A stretch of 64,000 nucleotides of DNA, from contig QANZ01033420.1 of assembly GCA_003254925.1 (NCBI GenBank), positions 13,089-77,088 of the forward strand, written 5' to 3'. Shown one piece after another: positions 10,855-22,245 of this stretch (its first letter is position 1; the number at the start of each line of letters is the position of its first letter). The position numbers and the translations under genes are program-made. This DNA comes from Chamaecrista fasciculata. Lineage: Eukaryota > Streptophyta > Magnoliopsida > Fabales > Fabaceae. Under the pieces are notes generated by a model. It was given only the letters and a program-made list of their open reading frames with translations. It ran no database searches and was not told where the DNA came from.

Positions 10855-12690
10855 CATCATATATTTTATATATAAGTTTATTATTACTATACACTTTTGA
10901 AGTTGAAAAGTTTCATATGGCGTGAAGCCATATCACCATTTGATTAGAATATCATCATTTGATAGATTTATAAAATGAAAAATTGTGACCATTGAAAGTA
11001 TTATGACAATAGCCCTGAAGGTTATAAGTCAATATATATTAATAAATTATCAATAGAAATTTTAAAGTTGTTGAAGATGTTTTAGATGGCCTGAAGCCAT
11101 GTTATTTGCAATGAATAAAGTGCATGGAATGATTGTTGCACATATTGATAATTTGCCAAAAGCAATAATTTGTTTAATAATAGCCTTGAAGGCCAATTGT
11201 TTATATATGAATTGATCATACAAGTGATCATTTTATCATTTCTATGGAGGGATAGTTTATTATTGGCCCCAAAGGCTAAGGCTAATCGCTAATCCATCTT
11301 GAAAAATCAATAAATGGTAATTATATAGTTAATGAAAAATATGAGATTGTGGATCAATAGACTTGAAGACTAATATAAAAATATGAATTTTTATATTGTT
11401 ATGAGATGGAGATGAAATTTGTGGCGAGAAAATTTTTTCCACCTTATATCTCTAGTAGAGATGTTGATAACAATATGACAAGATGTTAAGATGAATGACT
11501 TTTGTCATTCTTCTCTCATGTGTAATGTCTCTTTAAGGAAGGTGTATGTTTTTTCTCCATTAGTGTACATAGAGGCTTATAACCTCCCACCTTCATGATG
11601 TAATTAGTAAGCTATAAGTTACATCATTAAGTCCTACATAATGGGGATTCATTTGTATATAAAGTGAAAAAAATTAAGATGATAATAATATGATTTGAGG
11701 GTGAGCTCTTGAAGAGTTACATCAATGGAGTATATAGGATAGTTCCCGAAGAACTAAGCCTTTTGAGGACTAATTTGTGTATCTATTGAATTCTTATTGA
11801 GGACTAACTTATTGAGTTCTTAAAGAACTATATCTTAAGAATGTGGAGTAGTTCTTGAAGAACTAAACCCTTGATTAATATATTTATGTTTTTTTTATCC
11901 ATTTATATGTTTAATTTTTCATATATTGAATATTAATTATTAACCCTGAAGGTTAATATCTATATTTTTTATTTTATGAAATATATGTATGAACCTATAT
12001 TGGCATACATGATGTTTATGATAAAATTAGTGATATAGCATCTTTTAAGAAATGATAACTATGAATGCCTCCTTGATATTATATATTTAGATGTTACTAA
12101 TGCTTTGAGTATCATGATGACATGAAAAATAGTAAATGATATTATGTTTTTACTCATATTTACATGATGTTTTAATTCTAATTTTCTCGATTATGATATT
12201 ATTTGTTTTAATGAAAAATATAGATGTTCCTCAGTTAACAATAAATTTAATATGAATGAAGATATATGTGTTGTAGACAGTGTTGCAATGCATGCTATAT
12301 TATTATTAAAAGATAAAATGTATTTTTATTGTCAAGAAAGAAGCAAATGATGTGTTAGTACAAAATTGGTTAAATGATATGAAAAGGCCAATGTATCATT
12401 ATCGAGAGGAACGAAATTGACTATAATAAGCATTATTATGCAGTAAGTTTCAGATAAACTTGTCAAGCAAAAATGATTATCATATTGAGAGTTGATGAGA
12501 CTACAATGGATGAACAATTACCATATGTTCATTTTACTATGATTGTGATGAGTAAGAAATATATATGAAATATTACCCACATTTTCCCTCTATTTTGTAC
12601 TACACAAATTAAATATTAGCATAGTTGTTATGCATGTTATGGTAAACCAGAAGTTGCTAATTCAATAAATCAATACTTGAGTCATCAAAA
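10855..12690 (+). mobile_element. Copia fossil (protease / pre-integrase part recognisable)
   Basis: Around 12240-12580 the translation shows EDICVVDS, LSRGTKLTI, a YHIETVDE-like block and a short HFTMIVMSKKYI-like block, in the order of the protease and gag-pre-integrase region of plant Copia polyproteins. Upstream, many GCCTGAAGCCAT and CCTGAAGGTTA repeats occur, and the two-kilobase stretch has no other gene. The element is heavily broken (many disruptions) and its LTRs are not clear. It is old. Confidence 0.6.
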
Positions 12691-12890
12691 TATACGATTT
12701 TTGATATATCGGTAATCTTTCCTATATTTATATTATTTTGATATATATATTATATTAATTTAATCAAAAGAAAAAAAAAATTATTCTCTACAATAACACT
12801 AATTCAATAAATCAATACTTGAGTCATCAAAATATACGATTTTTGATATGTCGGTAATCTTTCCTATATTTTTTCGGTTATATTGGTAAT
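12660..12890. repeat. Pair of direct repeats, ~137 bp apart
   Basis: TCAATACTTGAGTCATCAAA followed by ATATACGATTTTTGATAT occurs at about 12672 and 12809. The downstream part also matches 2435-2490. Confidence 0.7.
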
Positions 12891-13741
12891 CTTTTTTAAT
12901 ATCAACGGTCATATTAATTATTACAATTTTTGGTCTTTCAATTTTTTATGTTATTAATATTTTTGTCCTTCAATTTACTTTTTTTCCATTGAGATTTTGA
13001 GATACAGATCTGGTCATTAATAATTTTGATTAACATTTTGGTTCTTTAATTTATTTATTGGGCAAAAGTTTGCGATAGAGAAACCCAATCATCAATAATT
13101 ACGATTCTTTAAGGGTTTATAAGTAATGGAATCAAATATTTCAATTAATTTATTGTCCAAAATAAATATGTGGTCCTCGAATATTAAAATATTATTCTAT
13201 TTTTGACCAAATATTAGATTTTTAAAGTTTCCATATTATTTACATTTTGGTCACTTCATTTCATTCCACAAAATACAACTCCAACCTCCATTCCAAAAAC
13301 TACCATTTAGCACAAATTTCAAGACAATATCATTCCAATTTCATTTCATAAAGCCACATCCAAATACTAAAATCTCATTTCATTATCTCCATTTCATTAC
13401 CAAATGTAAGGGAATCTTCTATCACCTCCCTCCTCAAAAGTGTGGATTTTCGAAAATTCTTTCTTAAAGCATTTGAAGACGATTATTTGAGAGAGATTTC
13501 AGTGAGAATTGAAATATTTGAATGAGTTTTTGAGTTTCTCGGGGATTTACGTACGTTTTTCGGTAGGTTTTAAATTTTCTGCGTTTTCAGTTTTAGTCCC
13601 TCTGTCATTTGCTTTAATTTGTGTTGTTTTTGTATTTCTATTCCATTTCATGAAGAATTCATGGATTACGGACCAAGATGTAAGGTTTGAGAATCTTCAG
13701 GGATGCTCTTTCACTTTCATTTTGATAGTCAAAGACTAAAG
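12891..13741. other. Repeat-derived intergenic stretch
   Basis: Decayed 'TTTTTGGTC.TTCAATTT' repeats and a CATTTCATT-rich patch (13250-13410). A 76-codon open frame at 13509-13739 (start codon not ATG) has no recognised motif and merges into the minisatellite; I do not call it a gene. Confidence 0.4.
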
Positions 13742-14000
13742 TGAAAGGGACTTGAAGTTTTTAGGACTAAAGTGTAATTTAAAATAGACAGAGGACTAAC
13801 GGTAGGAGGTTTTCAAAACATATGGGACTGATTTGGGAGCTGGAGCAAAGATACAGGACCAAATACGAGACAAAAAAAGTTATAGGATTGATTTGGGAAC
13901 TGGAGCAAAGTTACAGGACCAAATTCGAGACAAAAAAAGTTATAGGACTGATTTGGGAACTACAACAAAGTTATAGGACCAAATTCGCACTTTGACCAAA
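13742..14000. repeat. Minisatellite, about three ~58-bp units
   Basis: Units read approximately GGACTGATTTGGGA, AGCAAAGTTACAGGACC, AAATTCGAGACAAAAAAAG. The unit resembles the inner repeats of TTATGGGACCAAA-type MITEs and ends in TTCGCACTTTGACC, a MITE-like terminus. Confidence 0.65.
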
Positions 14001-14157
14001 AAAATAAAAATTGAAAATGTATCGCGTTATGGTAAAATAATCATGTACTATTTTTTTGGTCTTTGAGTTATAAATTCACAACAATAATATAAAAAATAAT
14101 CTATAATATATATATATATATATGGAAAATTGTAAATGTAAATAGAAAAAAGTAAAA

Positions 14158-14532
14158 GCATTTTTTAGTCGTTAAACTTTACATTAATTGTCAATTTTGT
14201 TTCATTAATCTTTTCTACGGTCAATTTCATTCTAAATGTTTTACATTGTGGTTAATTTTATCTTTTGTTTTTACTTCAACTAAATATTAACGACATAATC
14301 TACATAACTAATGACATATAATCTAAAATTGTTAGAAAAAGAATCTCAGGTCTTCACTCAAATTAAATAACATGATGAAGTCTATTGTTAATTTATTGAA
14401 AAAAGTTAATCAAATGATAAAATTGACAAAAATGTAAAACATTGAAGATGAAATTGACCACAATAAAAATTGGGGACATAATTGACGGTTGATGTAAAGT
14501 TTGGGGACGAAAAGGGTGCTTTTGCTTAACAA
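14158..14532. mobile_element. Foldback MITE F1, diverged copy
   Basis: Left arm TTAAACTTTACATTAATTGTCAATTT, in inverted form, is the right arm ...GACGGTTGATGTAAAG. The centre contains ATATTAACGACATAATCTAC, the F1 signature. Ends are GTAAAAGCA / TGCTTTTGC. No target duplication is clear. Confidence 0.65.
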
Positions 14533-14540
14533 AAATTTAA

Positions 14541-14970
14541 GGGTAAATTACACTTTGGTACCCTGTGGTTTGACCCTATTTCACTTTGGTACCCTGTGGT
14601 TTGAAACTTGACACTTTGGTACCCTGTGGTATTCTCCATTAACACTTTGGTACCCTTTGGAGCTATTTTGTAATTTTAACCATAATAAATTTTACAAAAA
14701 TTACATATTGACCCCAAAAAAATTTTAAATTTTTCATTTTAGTCCCTATATAATATGTATCCAGGGACCTATTTGTAATTTTTTGAAAATTTTTTGGGGT
14801 CAATATGTAATTTTTGCAAAATTTGTTATGGTTAAAATTACAAAATAGCTCCAAAGGGTACCAAAGTGTTAATGGAGAATACCACAGGGTACCAAAGTGT
14901 CAAGTTTCAAACCACAGGGTACCAAAGTGAAATAGGGTCAAACCACAGGGTACCAAAGTGTAATTTACCC
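14541..14970. mobile_element. Foldback MULE-MITE 'GGTACC' family, copy 1
   Basis: A 430-bp near-perfect foldback. It starts GGGTAAATTACACTTTGG and ends CCAAAGTGTAATTTACCC. Each arm carries four CACTTTGGTACCCTGTGG-type repeats. The flanks are AAAATTTAA at 14532-14540 and 14971-14979, a perfect 9-bp target duplication. No coding capacity. Arms of about 200 bp would give a long RNA hairpin if transcribed. Confidence 0.9.
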
Positions 14971-15126
14971 AAAATTTAAATATATAAAAATTTGTATCTA
15001 GCTATCTTTAAAAAAATATCTATTATATGGTAAATTACAAATTTTTATTTGCATGTATTATTTATTAAAATTTTCATTCAAAAATATTATTTTTTTTAAT
15101 AATTTTAAGATTATTGTTATATTTTA

Positions 15127-15525
15127 AAGTAAATTACACATTGGTACCCTGTGGTTTAGTCATATTTCACTTTGGTACCCTGTGGTTTAGAAAATGACAC
15201 TTTGGTACCATGTGGTAATCTCCATTAACACTTTGGTACCCTTTGGAGCTATTTTGTAATTTTAACAATAATAAATTTTGCAAAAATTACATATTGACCC
15301 AAAATTTTTTTAAAGTTTTCATTGTAGCCCCTAGATAATATGTATCCAGAGACTTATTTATAATTTTCTGAAAATTTTTTGGGGTCAATATATAATTTTT
15401 GAAAAATTTGTTATGGTTAAAATTACAAAATAACTCCAAAGAGTACCAAAGTGTTAATGGAGAATACCACAGGGTACCAAAGTGAAATATAACTAAACCA
15501 CAGGGTACCAAAGTGTAATTTACCC
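15127..15525. mobile_element. Foldback MULE-MITE 'GGTACC' family, copy 2
   Basis: A 399-bp relative of the element at 14541 with one fewer terminal subrepeat in the right arm. It is flanked by TATATTTTA at 15118-15126 and 15526-15534, again a perfect 9-bp duplication. The two copies landed 157 bp apart. Confidence 0.9.
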
Positions 15526-15816
15526 TATATTTTATGTTGATCCAAAATTAAAATTAACAATTGTTGCAATTAATAGTAACAAAACACTAAAAACATCTTA
15601 AATTTTTCAATGAAAATTTTAACAAAAAATGTTATTTACACAAAATCAAAACCTGATGACGTCTCTTATCATTTTCCAAAATTCAATGGACTTTTTGCAT
15701 TGACTAAAGTTTTATGGAGGTTTTTTTTTTTCCTTGGTCGAAGTTTATGGAGGTTTTAATGCAATTAAGTGTACATTTTTTAATTACTAAATACTAATTG
15801 TGAGTCTGTGTAACAC

Positions 15817-16677
15817 GGGAATGGATCCTCTACCATATTTTTTTTCTGCTGTTTGTGCTGTCAAAACTTATAAACCATATATCAAATCTAAGGCAATGGA
15901 TCCACTACCATATTTTTTCTCTACTGTTCATGCTGTCAAAATAATACAGGCTATCCATCAAATCTAACGTTTCAAATTGTGCCATGTGTCTCATATTATC
16001 TTTCAGCATTTGCACATAATTTTTTCTCCATCCATGTCCCCCTCAACTATACGAAGTTTTTTCATAGCTAGATTCCAGTACATAGAACCAAAAGAATCCA
16101 ATCTTGTCGCTAGGGTTATTCGTTCTGACGGAAATGTTCGACTCTGGCGACATTTTGGCCGGCGAGGCGAGGTCAATTCGGCTGAAGGCGATGTGGTCCA
16201 TGGTGTATTTCGGCGCCTCCGGTGGAATACGGTGTAGAGAACACCGGCGGCGACACCGAGGAGGACGATGAAGGTGAAAATGAGACTGTCAGTCAAAAGA
16301 GACCCTTCAGCGCCGGCGGTCATCTCGGCAAGTGTAACGGTCGTATCGGCGAGCATTTTTCAGCGCCGGCGGTCATCGTTTGGGACTTTCACGATGTAGA
16401 TTCCCGTTTGGCCGTCGATAGCACAGTGTCGGAACGAGCTTGAGAGATGATTGAGATTATATGTAGTGAAGAAATGAAAAGAGGATGTAAAAATAAGAGA
16501 GATGGCAGCGGCAATCAAATTTCTGGGAAAGAGTCTCAATGGGAAATGATTCGGTGCATTTACTGAAAAAATGATATTAGACACATGGCACAATCTCAAC
16601 CATGAGATTTGATGAATGGTTCATATCATTTTACAGCACAAACAGCACAAGAAAAGTATGGTAGAGGATCCGTTCCC
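15817..16677. mobile_element. Long-TIR MULE-like element carrying an NHL gene fragment
   Basis: Left end GGGAATGGATCCTCTACCAT; right end (inverse) GTAGAGGATCCGTTCCC just before the N run. Similarity between the ends continues inward for over 100 bp (CATCAAATCT, TTGTGCCATGTGTCT). The left terminal ~76 bp are duplicated in tandem (15817 and 15895). The interior holds a minus-strand gene fragment (separate entry). Long terminal repeats around a piece of host gene fit a Pack-MULE. The right flank lies in the gap, so the target duplication cannot be checked. Confidence 0.7.
16050..16420 (-). pseudogene. NDR1/HIN1-like (LEA_2) fragment inside the MULE
   Basis: Minus-strand pieces read GIYIVKVPNDD, then a membrane-type segment IFTFIVLLGVAAGVLYTVF, then FHRRRRN, then (in a different frame) NISVRTNNPSDKIGFF. 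This is the order of NHL proteins: short cytosolic N-terminus, one transmembrane helix, and the start of the LEA_2 domain with its NNP.xKIG motif. NHL proteins are membrane-anchored and often linked to pathogen response. The fragment spans only the N-terminal half and changes frame, so it is not functional. It matches the pseudogene at 21650 more closely than expected for unrelated family members. Confidence 0.65.
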
Positions 16678-17181
16678 NNNNNNNNNNNNNNNNNNNNNNN
16701 NNNNNNNNNNNNNNNNNNNNNNNNNNNNNNNNNNNNNNNNNNNNNNNNNNNNNNNNNNNNNNNNNNNNNNNNNNNNNNNNNNNNNNNNNNNNNNNNNNNN
16801 NNNNNNNNNNNNNNNNNNNNNNNNNNNNNNNNNNNNNNNNNNNNNNNNNNNNNNNNNNNNNNNNNNNNNNNNNNNNNNNNNNNNNNNNNNNNNNNNNNNN
16901 NNNNNNNNNNNNNNNNNNNNNNNNNNNNNNNNNNNNNNNNNNNNNNNNNNNNNNNNNNNNNNNNNNNNNNNNNNNNNNNNNNNNNNNNNNNNNNNNNNNN
17001 NNNNNNNNNNNNNNNNNNNNNNNNNNNNNNNNNNNNNNNNNNNNNNNNNNNNNNNNNNNNNNNNNNNNNNNNNNNNNNNNNNNNNNNNNNNNNNNNNNNN
17101 NNNNNNNNNNNNNNNNNNNNNNNNNNNNNNNNNNNNNNNNNNNNNNNNNNNNNNNNNNNNNNNNNNNNNNNNNNNNNNNNN
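16678..17181. other. Assembly gap (504 n)
   Basis: Run of n. Flanking sequence indicates that it should hold the missing LTR of the Copia fossil to its right. Confidence 0.95.
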
Positions 17182-20100
17182 AGGTCCAACAATCCCCCAC
17201 ATGTGTAAAATAAAGAACCACATTTCTCATGAGTCTCACCCATGGGCATAACCATTGTATCTAGTGTCTTTCCGACTATGAACTAGACCTAGACCAATAA
17301 CACATAGTACACAGAGTAGTCAGTGAAGCCTGCTTCTATGAACCAACTACTCTTGTTGTATACTAGAGGCATTAAGAGTCAGATTATACCCCCACATTCC
17401 TGCTATTAACGACGTTTTTGCGCGTTACAACGGCCATGCGCGTGCCTGTTTCATAATGAATGCTCTAGAGATTTCGCCAGAATCTCATAGGAGCGGCCCC
17501 ACTCCACATTCATCGAGGTGATTTCATTAAAGTGTATCTGCACTTATACACGATCCCGTAGGAATATGAAATCATTAAGTATCTAAGTACAGCCTCACAA
17601 AAAATGCAGTATAACACTATCACACACCATAGGAAGGGATATTTTAATTTAGTGCTATCAGAATTAACAGACGACTTGTTCTTCCCATTGAACCTTATTC
17701 ATGGGATCACCAATCACAAAGGTTGGGTTGCCATCGTGGTTAATTTCAAATTGGCCTAAGTCCCATTCCCCTCGATGTTTCAATAATTTGTGTCCTCCCA
17801 AGAGGCTTTGTTAACGGATCCGCAAGATTTACACTAGTTTTTACATAATCAATTGAGACTACACCATCTTTTAGCAGCAGCCTCACAATATTATGTCTCA
17901 ATTGAATATGTCTGCTTTTGCCATTAAAGGTCTTATTTTTAGCCGTAGCTATCGCTGATTGGCTATCACAGTGTAATGAAATGGATGAAGTTGGTTTGTC
18001 ACCTAATGGGATATTTGCTAAGAAGTTTTTTCAACCACTCAGCCTCAGTTTCAGCCAACTCCAAAGCAACAAACTCAAAATCCCTTAAGGATTTAGTTAT
18101 AATGCTTTGCTTGGCTGACGTCCATGTGACAACACCACCACCAAACATAAACACATAGCCACTAGTGGATTTGTCTCATTTGAATTTGAAATCTAGTTAT
18201 CATCACTGTATCCTTCTAATACAGCGGGAAATCCACTATATAGTATACCATAGTTTATGGCACCTCTCAAATATTTCAATTTTACCAAGGCCTCCCAACA
18301 TTCATTGTTTGGACAATGAGTATATCTGCTCAATCTACACACATCATAAGCTATGTTAGGCCTGGTATAATTCATTAAATACAACAGACTCTCAATAATC
18401 TGTGCATATTTAGATTGAGCCACAAGATCTCCTCTATTTTTCTTTAATTGCACACTAGAATCATAAGGAGTACTCACAGGAGATCTATCATATTGTTCAA
18501 ACTTTCTCAGAATCGTCTCAATATAAAGTTCTTGAGAAAGTAAGATACAATTTTCATTCCTTATGATTTTAACACCAAAAAACAGTTTTGCTTCACCCAT
18601 ATCTATCATATCAAAATTAGAAGCAAGTAAAGATTTTATTTCAAGTATAATACACATACTTGTACCACAAATTAGCATGTCATCCACATACAAGCATATA
18701 ATAACACAATCATCATTTACAACTTTATTGTAAACACATCTTTCAACTTCAACAGAAGAGAAATTACCACTTAACAAAACTTTATCAAATTTTTCATGTC
18801 ATTGTTTGGGTTCTTGTTTTAAACCATACAATGACTTCACTAATTTACATACTTTATTCTCTTGACCAGGAACACTAAACCCTTCAGGTTGTATCAAATA
18901 AATTCCTTCATCTAAATCACCATTTAGATAAAACAGTTTTCACATCCATTTAATGAATAAAAGGATTGTGAATTGATGCTAAAGCAATCAAAATTCGCAC
19001 AGAAAAAATTCTGGTCACAAGAGACAAGGTATTAAAATAATCAATATTTTCTTTTGTGTATAGCCTTTAGCTACCAACCTCGCTTTATATTTATCTATAA
19101 AATCATAGGAAAAAGTTTCCTTTTAAAAACTCATTTACACCCAATTGGTTTTGCTCCCTAAGGCAAATCAACTAATACTCATGTTTTATTCTTATTTAAA
19201 TAACCAATCTCAGCTTTAAAAGCTTCTCCCCATTTATCAGCATCATGAGAAGAAACAACTTCATAAAAATTTCTAGGCTCATCTTCAACTAGAAAAGTAT
19301 GAAAGTCATCTCCAAAAGATTTTTCTTTTCTATCCCTTTTACTTCTTCTCAAATTTTCATTCAAATCATCATTTTCTAAAATGGAAGACAAAGCAAAAGA
19401 GGTCTCAAAATTTCTAGAAATATGCTCAACTATCAAAGGAAAAATATTTTCAAAAAATTTGCATCATTTGTCTCAATAATTGTGTTTTGATTCAAAACAC
19501 CACTTCTTAAAATTAAGAAACTATATGCACCACTATTTTAAGCATAACCAATAAAAACACAATCAGCAGTTTTAGAACCCAATTTTCTCTTTTAAAAATA
19601 GGTAATAAAACTTTAATAAGACACCCCCACACTTTCAAATATTTCAAATTTGCTACAAAAACTTTTCATACTCATAAGGTGTCTTATCAGTCTTCCTACG
19701 AAGAATTCTATTTTGTAGAGAACAAACATATAACAAAACTTCACCCCTTAAATTATTATAAGCACCAGAACTAACAAGCAAAACACCCATCAATTCTTTC
19801 AAAATAATTAATTTATAGGATGCAATTTTTCCACATTAAAAATGAACTTGCCAAAAACCATAAATGACAGGTACAAACTCATCTGTAATGTTTATTGATT
19901 CTATGATAAAAATAAAAGAATATAACAAACAAATAACCAAATGACTGATTTAATTGATATTTTATCAACACTCAAAATATACAGATCTTGATTACAATAA
20001 CCCTTTTCCCACAAAAATATTATTGTCATTATAATCTTGTCAGATTTAAATGGCACTTTAATCCCAGTTTTCAATAACAGAGCAACAGAAAATAAATTTG

Positions 20101-20762
20101 CTCACACAATAGATATATACAGAACATCATTTAGTTGCAAACTCTTTCCTGTTGTGATCTTAATCACAACTTTTCCTAGAACCCTTGTAGTTCCGGAATC
20201 AACAAGATAGATTTTATCATCCTCTTCTACAAAGGAGGAATGCAGTTCTTTATTAGAACAAATGTGCCTTGTAGCACCACAATCTATCAACCATTTTTCA
20301 TATCAGATATTAGTAAAAATTCAGAGAGCATTGCAATAATAATTTAATTATTACTGTCATCATCTCTATAAACCAAATTTCCATTTGATTTAAGAGGATT
20401 ATCACACTCGATAATTTTCTCAAACTCTCATTAAACATTACAATTCATGATGTTCTGATATACCATACACAAAACAATTATGTTTAATATAACATTGGGA
20501 TTAGACTCAATGGGTTTGTAATCAGAATGTTGATAATTTTTTATCATAAAATAAATCAAACATACCTCTTCAAGCACAATATTAAATCCAATGTTAAACA
20601 TACCTCTCTATCCGGTGCACGAGTCATACTCTCAATTTAATTATTAACTATAATAATGAAATATACCTGGACTTCGTGCTTGGTGGACTTCACACTTATT
20701 AATTGTAATTGCTTCCAAATATGGCTAAATTTGTACGCTGCCTTCAATTTACAGCCGCCTAT

Positions 20763-21170
20763 TTACTTGTCGACTGCGTCGTTGCCCTTGGTAACAATGA
20801 CGGGGCAGTGAGCATGGTTGGTACAGTAGTTGCTAAAGCTTCCTAGTAACATCCTCTTTATTGGACCAAAAGCACGGGAGCCCATTACAAACAAATCGGC
20901 ATGCAAATCCTGTACAGCTTCACAAATCTTCTCCTTTGGGTCGGCAACAACTACATGGGTCTAGACATTCAACTGATATTCGGAGCAGATTTTCACAGCG
21001 TGATCCAATATAATATAGCCTGTGTGATGCGGTTTTGGTGAGATTCAATCGCTGAAGTGAACGCAGGGACTTCCGCGTAACTTGATCCACCGAAAGGTAT
21101 GGTTCCGGGATAACTGCCGGCGGCGATGGACGGCGGAGATCGAACGTGAAGCCGCCACTACGAATTTCAG
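20763..21170 (-). pseudogene. Universal stress protein (UspA) fragment inside the Copia element
   Basis: The minus strand reads LHVRSPPSIAAG, FGGSSYAEVPAFTSAIESHQ, DPKEKICEAV, and then DLFVMGSRAFGPIKRMLLGS and NYCTNHAHCPVIV, ending GNDAVDK at a stop at 20763-20765. The G..G.........GS pattern (GSRAFGPIKRMLLGS) is the nucleotide-binding loop of plant UspA-domain proteins. About 130 residues of the C-terminal part remain, with several disruptions and no introns visible. Intron absence and the position between the 5' LTR and the protease region suggest capture by the retroelement through RNA. A separate insertion is possible. Confidence 0.75.
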
Positions 21171-21505
21171 GTTTCCACCTTCTTCCGATTCCGAAATGCC
21201 TTACCCTAATCTCGCTCTCTCTCTCTCCAATACCGTATCTCTTCAGATTTTTGGGGAATTTTCACGATAATTTCGAGTCGCGTCTCTAGGACACTGTCCT
21301 GAAGAGATATTCCGGTATCTCACTGATTAGAAACCGGCACTCTCACAGGATTAAACGAAATCTTCCTCAATGTCACACAGAGAGGGATACAGAATAGCAA
21401 AAGTAATTTTAGAGACTCTGATACAAAAGAAGAAAGAGGGAGGCTGCTCATGATTTAGAAACTAGGGTTCTCATATATATATAATAGGTCTAATAAAATA
21501 TTTAT

Positions 21506-21551
21506 TTAATTATAATAATTAATAAAATATTTTATTAATTATTATAATTAA
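21506..21551. repeat. 46-bp perfect AT palindrome in the Copia LTR
   Basis: The half TTAATTATAATAATTAATAA (continuing AAT) is followed directly by its exact reverse complement. It would extrude as a hairpin without loop. Confidence 0.85.
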
Positions 21552-21649
21552 TAAAATAAAGTACCAAAAATAACCTCAACCCTCATATCTCTTTTGTGCA
21601 GACAATGTGGACTTATTTTACACACCCAATATTAGACTTAGGTCCAACA

Positions 21650-21945
21650 CCTACATCGCAAAAGCCCCAAACGACGTAATCTACTGCATTCCCCTGTCGG
21701 TACGACCGTAACACTCGCCGAGATGACCGTTGGCGCCAGATCTGTTACGGCCGCTGCCTCTTTTGACTTACATTCCTCCTCGGTGTCGCCACTGGCGTTC
21801 TCTCTGCCGTATTCCGCCAGAGGCGCCAAAATACACCGTCTATTACATCGCCGGAGTTGAATGTTTCCGTCAGAACAAATAACTCTAATGGCAAGATCGG
21901 ATTCTACTACCACGAGAGGAAAAACTCCGTCAAGGTGTATTATTA
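21650..21945 (+). pseudogene. NDR1/HIN1-like (LEA_2) pseudogene, interrupted by the Copia element
   Basis: Plus-strand pieces read YIAKAPNDVIYCIPL, then LGVATGVLSAVFRQRRQN (end of a transmembrane helix), then LNVSVRTNNSNGKIGFYY and KNSVKVYY, before a stop. This is the NHL pattern up to the first third of the LEA_2 domain. At least one stop and frame changes separate the pieces. The first bases directly abut the LTR end at 21649, so the 5' part should lie beyond the gap at 16678. The sequence shares unusual extra bases with the captured fragment at 16050-16420. Confidence 0.65.
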
Positions 21946-22071
21946 GACTATTGGTTTTGTGTTATGAAGTCACAAGCTATGAAAAGAACTTGAGAGAGAC
22001 CCACAAATTGAGATTCTCGTAGATTTGGTAAGTACTAAGTACCTACGTAAGCCCCACAAATTGATTAAACT

Positions 22072-22245
22072 CTGTTGGTTTACGCTTATTATAAAATTTG
22101 TTCTGATTATAATCAGAGTATAATTATAATCAAAGTTGATTATTTGTGTATTGGTGTTTGGATGAAAGTTAATTATTTGGTGTGAAATTATTGAAATGGG
22201 TATGTAATGATTGTGGTTGATAGATAGAACGATAATCGTAATTTC
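22072..22245 (-). mobile_element. Terminal fragment of the Harbinger-like element at 30418
   Basis: ACGCTTATTATAAAATTTG, TCTGATTATAATCAGA and TGGTGTTTGGATGAAAGTT match the right end of 30418-31893 in inverse orientation. Only about 170 bp remain. Confidence 0.7.

Larger units (their letters stand above)
17182..21649 (-). mobile_element. Copia fossil, near full length, minus strand
   Basis: Both ends show the LTR start TGTTGGACCT (minus strand): at 21649 for the 5' LTR and at 17191 for the 3' LTR, which then enters the gap. A polypurine tract TGTGGGGGAT lies directly before the 3' LTR. The 5' LTR is about 220 bp (21428-21649), followed by a primer-site-like TGTATCAGAG. Pol order along the minus strand is protease (about 20100-20290, motif IDCGATRHIC), integrase remnants, reverse transcriptase (about 18190-18960, motif LYVDDML) and RNase H (about 17750-18190). 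Gag is not recognisable; a host gene fragment sits in its place. The element is clearly broken, with many disruptions. It interrupts an NHL pseudogene. Confidence 0.8.

Noticed and set aside
13509-13739. Possible small membrane protein
   Set aside because: Starts without ATG, no motif recognised, and its 3' part merges into a minisatellite.
16609-17255. Long open frames on both strands across 16.6-17.25 kb
   Set aside because: They consist almost wholly of n; nothing coding can be inferred.
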